Shown: positions 1 through 5,446 of the stretch, one piece after another
How the letters are laid out: every line of letters starts with the position of its first letter
Position numbering within the stretch: position 1 is the stretch's first letter
From: Bacteroidales bacterium
GTDB lineage: Bacteria; Bacteroidota; Bacteroidia; Bacteroidales; JAAUTT01
Direction of reading: 5' to 3'
Length of the DNA stretch: 5,446 nucleotides
Assembly: GCA_012031335.1 (NCBI GenBank)
Contig: JAAUTT010000381.1
Location: forward strand, 1-5,446
Translations under genes and position numbers: made by a program
The notes under the pieces: model-generated
Told to the model about the DNA's origin: nothing
Database searches by the model: none
What the model saw: only the letters and a program-made list of their open reading frames with translations

Positions 1-1
1 T

Positions 2-449
2 TCCACCGTCGAAAGTAGGACGGAGGAGCCATACGGAATGTTGACATTTGAAGTGGATTCTGCTGCAATTCACAACGTGATGGCCTGGTTCCGAGATACG
101 ATGAATTACAACTTCCTCACTGATCTTTGTGGGATTCATTATCCCAATAAAACCAAAGGGCTTGGTGTGATTTATCATATGCATAACCTTCAGGAGAATG
201 CAAGATTAAGGCTTAAAACTTTTGTTTCGGTGGATAATCCTCATGTTCCTACGGTAACCGATCTTTTTTTCGTCTGCCAACTGGATGGAGCGCGAAACTT
301 ACGATTTCTTCGGAATTATTTTCGACGGTCATCCCAACCTCAAACGCATTTTGAATGTCGATTACCTCGATTATTTCCCCATGCGCAAGGAATACCCACT
401 CGAAGATCCCACCAGGGAAGACAAGGTGGATAGCTATTTTGGGAGATAG
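2..449 (+). CDS. nuoC: NADH-quinone oxidoreductase subunit C (30 kDa subunit), 5' partial, one frameshift
   Basis: NuoC is a peripheral-arm subunit of complex I that packs against NuoD near the quinone site. The frame is open from base 2, with plausible NuoC residues before the first ATG at 38, so the true start probably lies upstream of the window and the ATG is internal. The reading runs in one frame to the T7 run at 264-270 (ending VPTVTDLF) and continues in another frame from TCG at 270: [15 protein letters not shown] and onward to TAG at 447-449. The repaired product has about 148 visible residues. Its second half carries the family signature E-R-E-x2-D-F-F-x6-H-x3-K-x-I-L, which lies wholly after the break. 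Without repair the first frame stops at 433 with an unrelated tail. Removing one T restores the protein. Identification is very secure; whether the break is real or a sequencing error is not decided, though error is favoured. Confidence 0.93.
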
Positions 450-450
450 A

Positions 451-502
451 GGCCTCACCCCTTCCGATAGCCATCGGAACCCTCTCCTAAGAGAGAGGGG
501 GA
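451..502. repeat. Double-hairpin intergenic repeat, copy 1
   Basis: Two adjacent inverted repeats begin directly after the nuoC stop. The first is TTCCGAT (462-468), loop AGCC, ATCGGAA (473-479): a perfect 7-bp stem with a 4-base loop. The second is CCCTCTC (480-486), a 6-base loop, GAGAGGG (493-499): a perfect 7-bp stem. The flanks are CCTCACCCC on the left and a G-rich run on the right. A related hairpin recurs at 3884-3904 before nuoG. This C-rich/G-rich composition resembles short intergenic repeats common in Bacteroidota genomes (from memory, not searched). No T-run follows, so it is not a standard intrinsic terminator, but it could act on mRNA stability or partial attenuation between nuoC and nuoD. 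Confidence 0.75.
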
Positions 503-610
503 GAAGGAAGTGCCAGTTTTACAGGGATTTGAGTATAAATTAGTTTAAATGAATAGTATATTAATGGAGAAGTAAGAATATTAAGTCATTGAAATTACAC
601 TCTGTATTTC

Positions 611-638
611 TTACGACTTACGACTTACGACTTACGAC
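611..638. repeat. (TTACGAC)4 tandem heptamer array, copy 1
   Basis: Four perfect copies of TTACGAC lie at 611-617, 618-624, 625-631 and 632-638, followed by 11 bases and the nuoD ATG. An identical four-copy array sits before nuoG at 3935-3962, and the three bases TTC before each array also match, giving a 31-bp identity. The array has no internal dyad symmetry, so it is not a hairpin. It would fall within the untranslated leader close to the ribosome entry region of nuoD. Confidence 0.92.
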
Positions 639-649
639 TTTATAAAAGT

Positions 650-1855
650 ATGTCAGATAACTATACAGTAATACATCCTGAGGATATTGACAAGCAATAT
701 ACCACGCTGAACCTGGGACCTACGCATCCGGCAACGCATGGTATCTTTCAGAATGTGCTTACCATGGATGGCGAAAAGGTGATCGACTCGGAGCAAACCA
801 TCGGGTATATCCATCGTGCTTTTGAGAAAATTGCCGAGCACCGGCCTTATTATCAAATCACGCCGTTGACCGACCGTTTGAACTATTGCTCGTCTCCAAT
901 CAACAACATTGGTTACCAGCTTACAGTCGAAAAATTGTTGGGCATCAAGACAAATAAGCGTATTGATTATATGCGGGTTATTGTCATGGAGCTTGCCCGC
1001 ATTGCCGATCACCTGGTTTGTAACAGCGTAATCGGGGTGGATACAGGCGCACTTACAGGCTTTGTATACATTTTTCAGGAACGCGAATTTATTTATGAAA
1101 TATACGAGGAAATGTGCGGTGCCCGCCTTACTACCAATATTGGACGTATAGGGGGTTTCGAGCGCGATTTCTCACCAAAAGTGATTGACAAAATCCGTGA
1201 ATTCCTGAAGCGTTTTGAAAAAGCATTGATAGAATTTGAGAACCTGTTGTTGCGCAACCGCATTTTTATGGACCGTACCATCAAAGTGGGCGGCATCAGT
1301 GCCGAAAGTGCTATTTCTTACGGATTTACAGGTCCAAATCTCCGCGCTGCCGGTGTCGATTACGATGTGCGCGTGTTCTCGCCCTACAGCTCTTACGAGG
1401 ATTTCGACTTTATAATTCCAGTAGGTACACACGGAGACACTTACGATCGTTTCTGTGTCCGTCAGACCGAAATGTGGGAGTCGCTTAAAATTATTAAAGC
1501 TGCACTGGAAAATCTTCCTGAAGGAAAATTTTTGGTAGAGGATCCTTATGTGGTGCTTCCCGAAAAGGAAAAAGTGTACAGCAAAATGGAGGCGCTTATT
1601 TATCATTTTAAAATTGTAATGGGCGAAATTGATGCTCCGAAAGGCGAAGTATATCACGCAGTAGAAGGTGGAAATGGTGAGCTAGGCTTTTACCTGGTGA
1701 GCGAAGGAGAAAGATCTCCGTTCCGTTTGCATTTCCGCCGACCTTGTTTTATTTACTATCAGGCTTATCCCGAAATGATCAAAGGTGGAATGCTTTCCGA
1801 TGCGATCATCACCATGAGCAGTATGAATGTAATTGCCGGTGAGCTGGATTGCTGA
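650..1855 (+). CDS. nuoD: NADH-quinone oxidoreductase subunit D (49 kDa subunit)
   Basis: NuoD forms, with NuoB and NuoH, the chamber where ubiquinone or menaquinone is reduced; it descends from the large subunit of NiFe hydrogenases but has lost the metal ligands. The 401-residue product is close to the usual length for an unfused NuoD. The motif GPTHPATHG is at residues 23-31. By spacing to Thermus Nqo4, His30, Tyr79 and Asp131 match the quinone-site residues His38, Tyr87 and Asp139. Other family segments include IGYIHRAFEK, NIGRIGGFERDF and the C-terminal GGMLSDAIITMSSMNVIAGELD. The ATG at 650 places the first conserved segment about 20 residues in, as expected. No Shine-Dalgarno is seen; the leader is AT-rich after the heptamer array. 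The gene is separate from nuoC (they are fused in E. coli). It is the only gene complete within the window that shows no frameshift. Confidence 0.98.
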   Translation: MSDNYTVIHPEDIDKQYTTLNLGPTHPATHGIFQNVLTMDGEKVIDSEQTIGYIHRAFEKIAEHRPYYQITPLTDRLNYCSSPINNIGYQLTVEKLLGIKTNKRIDYMRVIVMELARIADHLVCNSVIGVDTGALTGFVYIFQEREFIYEIYEEMCGARLTTNIGRIGGFERDFSPKVIDKIREFLKRFEKALIEFENLLLRNRIFMDRTIKVGGISAESAISYGFTGPNLRAAGVDYDVRVFSPYSSYEDFDFIIPVGTHGDTYDRFCVRQTEMWESLKIIKAALENLPEGKFLVEDPYVVLPEKEKVYSKMEALIYHFKIVMGEIDAPKGEVYHAVEGGNGELGFYLVSEGERSPFRLHFRRPCFIYYQAYPEMIKGGMLSDAIITMSSMNVIAGELDC

Positions 1856-1875
1856 TTTAACTGAAATTTATTAAC

Positions 1876-2453
1876 ATGTCACAAAATATTATACCGCATC
1901 ATTTATTTGGCAAAGAGGGCAAGGAAATCCGTTTTTCGGCCGAACACTCGAAAAGGTCAATATAATCATTTCGAGATATCCCGAGGGCAAGAAAAAATCG
2001 GCTCTTCTGCCTGTTCTGCATATTGCCCAGGAAGAATTGGGCGGCCACCTGAGCGTGGATGTGCAGGATTATGTTGCTTCGTTGCTCGAAATTCAGCCTA
2101 TTGAAGTTTACGAGGTGGCAACATTTTACACGCAATATTATCTCGAAAAAGTAGGAAAGTATGTGATCGAAGTTTGTCGCACCGGCCCTTGTGCCATTTG
2201 TGGCGGCGAGGATATCACGGATTATTTGTCCGAAAAACTAAATATAAAAGATGGAGAAACAACTCCCGACGGACTTTTCACTTTACGAACCGTGGAATGC
2301 CTCGGAGCTTGCGGTTATGCTCCTGTAATGCAAATAAATACTGAGTTTTACGAATTTCTTACCATAGAAAAAATTGATAAGACCATCGAAGAACTGCGGC
2401 AAAAAGCTAACTTAGATAAACCGAAAGAATCGAAATGGGTAGAAAAATTCTGA
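1876..2453 (+). CDS. nuoE: NADH-quinone oxidoreductase subunit E (24 kDa, [2Fe-2S]), one frameshift
   Basis: NuoE is the thioredoxin-fold subunit holding the off-path [2Fe-2S] cluster N1a beside NuoF. I chose ATG 1876, 20 bp after the nuoD stop. That frame gives MSQNIIPHHLFGKEGKEIRF then SAEH, and would stop at 1963-1965. The conserved continuation LEKVNIIISRYPEGKKK is in another frame from CTC at 1947, so one base is missing near 1945-1949 (a lost C in CACCTC would give SAEHLEKVN). The repaired length is about 192 residues. In repaired numbering the cluster ligands are Cys101, Cys106, Cys142 and Cys146, and the family signature D-x2-F-T-x5-C-L-G-A-C-x2-A-P is matched exactly. The frame-intact piece 2037-2453 begins at an internal TTG and is not the true start. 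The end of the gene overlaps the nuoF start by 19 bp. Confidence 0.94.
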
Positions 2454-3783
2454 CAGATAAGATAGACATACCAGGCATCAATACCTTTGAGGTTTATAAG
2501 AACAACGGAGGTTATGCTGCCGCAACAAAGCCCTGAAGCAAATGACCCCTGCGGAAGTCACCGATGAGGTCAAGAAATCTGGCTTACGGGGAAGGGGAGG
2601 AGCCGGCTTTCCAACAGGAATGAAATGGTCGTTCCTCGACCGCTCTACTCCTGGTCCGCGCTATCTCGTTTGCAATGCCGACGAAAGCGAACCCGGCACA
2701 TTCAAGGACAGGTACCTGATGGAAAAGATACCGCACCTGCTCATCGAAGGGCTGCTTATTTCAAGCTTTGCTCTGGGGGCCGAAACCACTTATGTTTATG
2801 TTCGTGGAGAATTCAAAACACAAATAGGAATTCTCAGCAAGGCCATTCGTGAGGCTTACGAAAATGGGTTTCTTGGAAAAAATATTTTAGGGACATCCTA
2901 TAATTTAGATATATATGTTCATTCCGGCGCAGGTGCTTATATCTGCGGCGAAGAAACAGCTTTGCTCGAGTCGCTCGAAGGAAAACGTGGGAATCCGAGG
3001 TTAAAACCGCCGTTCCCTGCTGTGAAAGGTCTGTACGACCGGCCAACGGTTGTGAATAATGTGGAAACACTTGCTGCCGTAGTTCCTATTATCAATATGG
3101 GCGGCGACGAATATGCAAAGATTGGAGTTGGCAAAAGTACTGGCACAAAATTGATTTCTGCCTGCGGAAACATCAACAATCCGGGCGTTTACGAGATCGA
3201 ACTCGGTCTTTCGGTCGAAACTTTCCTTAACAGTCCTGAATATTGTGGGGGTGTGAAAGGTGGCAAAGCATTGAAAGCCATCGTTCCCGGTGGATCGTCA
3301 GTACCTATTCTACCTGGCAGCCTTATATTGAAAACTGCTGCTGGCGAATCGCGGCTTATGACTTACGAATCTCTTTCCGATGGTGGTTTTGTTTCGGGCA
3401 GCATGTTGGGCTCCGGAGGCTTTATCGTGTACGACGAAAATCAGTGCATCGTTCGCAACACCTGGAATTTCACCCGCTTTTACCATCACGAAAGCTGCGG
3501 CCAATGTTCGCCCTGTCGCGAAGGTACCGGCTGGATGGAAAAAGTGCTTCACCGCATCGAGTACGGGCATGGCCGCCATAAGGACATCGACCTGTTGGTA
3601 AGTGTAGCCAAACGCATCGAAGGCAATACCATCTGTCCGCTCGGCGATGCCGCTGCATGGCCAGTTGCAAGTGCTATCCGTCACTTCCGCCACGAATTCG
3701 AATATCACATCGAAAACCCGGAAATTGTGAAGAACCACAAACATGCTCCGGTGGCTTTGCAAGAAGTGGAGAAGGTGGGATAA
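2435..3783 (+). CDS. nuoF: NADH-quinone oxidoreductase subunit F (51 kDa, FMN/NADH-binding), one frameshift
   Basis: NuoF binds NADH and FMN, accepts the hydride, and passes electrons through [4Fe-4S] cluster N3. The start is ATG 2435 inside the nuoE end, giving MGRKILTDKIDIPGINTFEV and so on. That frame stops at TGA 2534-2536 after the residues AAATKP. The conserved text resumes in another frame at CTG 2533 (LKQMTPAEV), so one base, probably a G in AAGGCC, is missing at about 2530-2532. The repaired length is 449 residues, normal for the family. In repaired numbering, the glycine-rich GRGGAGFPTG is near 53-62, NADESEPG near 81-88, and GAGAYICGEETALLES (51-kDa signature 1) near 166-181. ESCGQCSPCREG (signature 2) supplies Cys355, Cys358 and Cys361, with Cys401 as the fourth ligand. 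The frame-intact piece 2542-3783 lacks the first 36 residues. Confidence 0.95.
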
Positions 3784-3883
3784 AGAGAAGGAAGAAGTTG
3801 AATAGTTAATGAAGTTAACGAATAAAATAAAGAATGGACGAAGTTTGTAGGTATTAGTGAAGGGAATAGGGCCATACACCCAG

Positions 3884-3904
3884 CCCCTCTCTGAAGGAGA
3901 GGGG
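3884..3904. repeat. GC-rich hairpin intergenic repeat, copy 2
   Basis: CCCCTCTC (3884-3891), a 5-base loop TGAAG, and GAGAGGGG (3897-3904) form a perfect 8-bp stem. It corresponds to the second hairpin of the repeat after nuoC (480-499), with a different loop and without the TTCCGAT/ATCGGAA partner. A G-rich flank (GAGTAGGACA) follows, with no T-run, which argues against a simple terminator. Stem conservation with loop change suggests the structure matters, or that both derive from the same repeat family. Confidence 0.75.
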
Positions 3905-3934
3905 AGTAGGACAGAGCCTGTATTGAATTCCTTC

Positions 3935-3962
3935 TTACGACTTACGACTTACGACTTACGAC
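3935..3962. repeat. (TTACGAC)4 tandem heptamer array, copy 2
   Basis: Four perfect TTACGAC copies lie at 3935-3941, 3942-3948, 3949-3955 and 3956-3962. They are followed only by an A-run (3963-3970, whose last A begins the ATG). The copy number equals that of the array before nuoD. The array therefore abuts the translation start of nuoG, where a ribosome binding site would normally be. Confidence 0.92.
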
Positions 3963-3969
3963 AAAAAAA

Positions 3970-4940
3970 ATGCAAGTAACAATAGATAACATAACCATAG
4001 AAGTACCCGAGGGTACAACCATATTGCAGGCAGCAAGGATGATCGGTGGAACCGTTGTTCCTCCTGCGATGTGTTATTTTTCTAAACTGAAAGGATCCGG
4101 CGGGAAATGCCGTACATGTTTGGTGCGTGTTGCCAAAGGTTCGGAGAAAGATCCCCGGCCAATGCCTAAATTGGTGGCCTCTTGCAGCACTCCTGTACAA
4201 CAGGGATGGTGGTCGAAAATATTACTTCACAGGAAGTGCTCGACACCCGCAAGTCGATTGTGGAATTCTTATTAATCAATCACCCGCTCGATTGCCCTGT
4301 TTGCGACCAGGCTGGTGAGTGCGATCTTCAGAACCTGAGCTACGAGCATGGAATCGAAGCTACGCGTTACGAAGAAGGCCGCCGCGAATTTCCTCAAATC
4401 GACATAGGCGAAAACATCAAACTGCACATGAACCGTTGCATTCTTTGCTACCGCTGTGTTTACGCTATCAACCAGTTAACCAATGGCCGTGTTCATGGCG
4501 TGCTTTACAGAGGCGATGCTTCTGAAATATCGACATTCATTAAAAATTCTGTTGACAATGAATTTTCGGGTAACGTAATCGATGTTTGTCCGGTGGGCGC
4601 TTTAACCGACCGTACTTTCCGCTTCAAGAGCAGGGTTTGGTTCCTGAAACCAATGGATGCACACAGAGATTGTCCAACCTGTAGCGGAAAAACAGTGCTC
4701 TGGATGCATGGCAACGAAATTTATCGTGTCACTTCCCGTAAGGACCAGTTTGCTGAAGTTGAAGAATTTATCTGCAACCGATGCCGCTTCGAAAAGAAAG
4801 ATGTAAACGATTGGGTGATTGAAGGCCCCAGGAAAATCGACAAAAAATCGGTAATTTCGGCTAATCATTACGAACTGATCAAGCAGGCTGCGGTTATCAA
4901 TCCCGTAAAGAAAGTGATTGTTAAGGAATCGGAAAAATAG
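3970..4940 (+). CDS. nuoG: NADH-quinone oxidoreductase subunit G, short form (iron-sulfur subunit), one frameshift
   Basis: NuoG carries electrons from NuoF toward NuoB/NuoI. The first frame (ATG 3970) reads to VASCSTPVQQG and would end at 4275. Conserved text continues from ATG 4206 (MVVENITSQEVLDTRKS) in another frame, so one base, probably a G in the run at 4203-4205, is missing. The repaired length is about 323 residues, against some 780-910 for Thermus and E. coli; the molybdopterin-type domain is absent. In repaired numbering the ligands are: [2Fe-2S] Cys35, Cys47, Cys50, Cys72; His105, Cys109, Cys112, Cys118 for the His-ligated cluster; and Cys157, Cys160, Cys163, Cys207 for a [4Fe-4S] cluster. 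Two further CxxC pairs (235/238 and 269/272) mark a remnant of the next Fe4S4 domain. Short NuoG is, as I recall, normal in Bacteroidota. Literal calling gives two overlapping ORFs, 3970-4275 and 4182-4940. Confidence 0.94.
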
Positions 4941-4962
4941 AAATATATAAAACTAAAATATA

Positions 4963-5446
4963 ATGTTGTTTTTAGTATATAAGCTCACTCTAATAACAGT
5001 AATTCTGCTGGTCAGCCTCGGAATAGCCATGTATGCTACCCTGCTCGAACGCAAGTTTGCCGGGTTTTTGCAGGACCGCTACGGACCCGACAGGGCAGGG
5101 AAGTGGGGCTTGCTCCAACCTTTGGCCGACGGCGGAAAGCTATTTTTCAAAGAAGAATACATGCCCAACACGGCCGATAAGTTTCTGTATATTCTTGGAC
5201 CATGCTTAACCATGCTTGTGGCTTTGCTTACAAGCGCGGTAATTCCCTGGGGGCCTCCCCTTGTAATTGGTGGAGTTGAGTATTCACTTCAGGTTGCCGA
5301 CCTTAATGTTGGCGTGCTATATGTGTTTGCGGTAGCTTCCATGGGTGTTTATGGCATAATGATTGGTGGTTGGGCTTCGAACAATAAATATTCCCTGATG
5401 GGTGCAATACGTGCTTCGTCTCAGATGATCAGCTACGAGCTGGCGA
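4963..5446 (+). CDS. nuoH: NADH-quinone oxidoreductase subunit H, 3' partial
   Basis: NuoH is the membrane subunit joining the peripheral and membrane arms; it forms the entry of the quinone chamber and the start of the proton path. The ATG at 4963 follows nuoG by 22 bp, and the frame is open to the window end, giving 161 residues of an expected 330 or more. The start reads MLFLVYKLTLITVILLVSLG, a hydrophobic first helix (about 5-27). Next come the conserved LLERKFAGFLQDRYGPDRAG and LQPLADGGKLFFKEE loop segments (28-65), then hydrophobic helices at about 74-95 and 114-136. The last visible segment, IRASSQMISYELA, is a strong NuoH motif. No frameshift is seen in this part. There is no clear Shine-Dalgarno; the leader is AT-rich. 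Confidence 0.96.
   Translation, partial: MLFLVYKLTLITVILLVSLGIAMYATLLERKFAGFLQDRYGPDRAGKWGLLQPLADGGKLFFKEEYMPNTADKFLYILGPCLTMLVALLTSAVIPWGPPLVIGGVEYSLQVADLNVGVLYVFAVASMGVYGIMIGGWASNNKYSLMGAIRASSQMISYELA

Larger units (their letters stand above)
450..649. other. Repeat-filled spacer between nuoC and nuoD
   Basis: This 200-bp stretch has no credible gene. It holds, in order, a GC-rich double-hairpin repeat (about 451-502), an AT-rich segment (about 511-607) with no recognisable motif, and the (TTACGAC)4 array ending 11 bases before the nuoD ATG. I looked for the Bacteroidota promoter pattern (TTTG near -33 and TAnnTTTG near -7) and found no convincing match, so an internal promoter here is possible but unsupported. 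An ORF at 355-543 overlaps it in a wrong frame and is a shadow of nuoC plus the repeat. Confidence 0.75.
3784..3969. other. Repeat-filled spacer between nuoF and nuoG
   Basis: This 186-bp gap has no credible gene on either strand. It contains an AT-rich part with a weak 5-bp inverted repeat GTTAA/TTAAC (3805-3809 and 3815-3819), a GC-rich hairpin (3884-3904), and the second (TTACGAC)4 array ending 7 bases before the nuoG ATG. The order of parts is the same as in the spacer before nuoD. No clear -33/-7 promoter pair of the Bacteroidota type was found. A minus-strand open frame crossing it from within nuoF has no recognisable protein content. Confidence 0.75.

Noticed and set aside
480..520. 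Rho-independent terminator after nuoC
   Set aside because: The stem is good but is followed by a purine-rich run; only TTTT appears about 18 bases later. The operon continues on the same strand.
355..543. 62-residue ORF at the nuoC end
   Set aside because: It is the third frame over the nuoC C-terminus and the hairpin repeat; the correct continuation of NuoC is in a different frame, ending at 449.
531..600. Bacteroidota-type promoter before nuoD
   Set aside because: A TTTG is present at 528-531, but no TAnnTTTG is found at suitable spacing downstream.
611..638. CRISPR array or origin iterons
   Set aside because: The 7-bp units are directly adjacent without spacers, are too short for CRISPR repeats, and no replication or cas gene is nearby.
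1172..1657. 161-residue minus-strand ORF inside nuoD
   Set aside because: It lies fully antisense to conserved NuoD coding sequence and has low-complexity aromatic/basic content typical of a shadow frame.
3310..3879. 189-residue minus-strand ORF across the nuoF 3' end and the spacer
   Set aside because: It is antisense to conserved nuoF sequence, has no recognisable motif, and arises from the codon bias of nuoF on the other strand.
4127..4525. Small ORFs 4127-4318 and 4319-4525 within nuoG
   Set aside because: They are out-of-frame readings of the conserved NuoG cluster-binding region.
1..4940. Programmed ribosomal frameshifting as an explanation of the four breaks
   Set aside because: The sites differ in sequence and direction, lack a shared slippery heptamer with a downstream structure, and these gene families are not known to use it.

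Overview
The window carries part of a respiratory complex I (NADH:quinone oxidoreductase, NDH-1) operon, all on the + strand, in the order nuoC (5' end outside the window), nuoD, nuoE, nuoF, nuoG, nuoH (3' end outside the window). The organism is most likely a member of the Bacteroidota. NuoC and NuoD are separate genes, NuoG is the short form of about 323 residues without a molybdopterin-type domain, starts lack clear Shine-Dalgarno sequences and have AT-rich leaders, and the intergenic C-rich/G-rich hairpin repeats look like those scattered through Bacteroidota genomes. Phylum assignment is inference from these traits; no 16S or other marker is present.

Layout: nuoC 2-449 (5' partial); a 200-bp spacer with two hairpins and a (TTACGAC)4 array; nuoD 650-1855 (intact); nuoE 1876-2453; nuoF 2435-3783, overlapping the end of nuoE by 19 bp; a 186-bp spacer with one hairpin and a second (TTACGAC)4 array; nuoG 3970-4940; nuoH 4963 to the window end. 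NuoE, NuoF and NuoG form the peripheral NADH-oxidising module (FMN and iron-sulfur clusters). NuoC and NuoD form the connecting module at the quinone site. NuoH is the membrane subunit that completes the quinone chamber.

The striking feature is that four of the six genes (nuoC, nuoE, nuoF, nuoG) are each broken by one single-base frameshift, while protein conservation continues without loss on both sides of every break. I repaired each by reading both frames: one extra T in a T7 run in nuoC, and one missing base in each of nuoE, nuoF and nuoG. Intact nuoD and nuoH, and the absence of any other decay, point to uncorrected indel errors in the read or assembly more than to real pseudogenes. The gene entries give full repaired spans; literal gene calling would yield truncated or split ORFs.

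The second notable feature is the pair of repeat-filled spacers. Other junctions in the operon are tight (20 bp, a 19-bp overlap, 22 bp), but the spacers before nuoD and nuoG are each nearly 200 bp and share one layout: a CCCTCTC/GAGAGGG hairpin, an AT-rich stretch, then four TTACGAC heptamers ending 7-11 bases before the start codon. I see no undescribed enzyme system here; the unexplained part of the window is this repeated spacer architecture.
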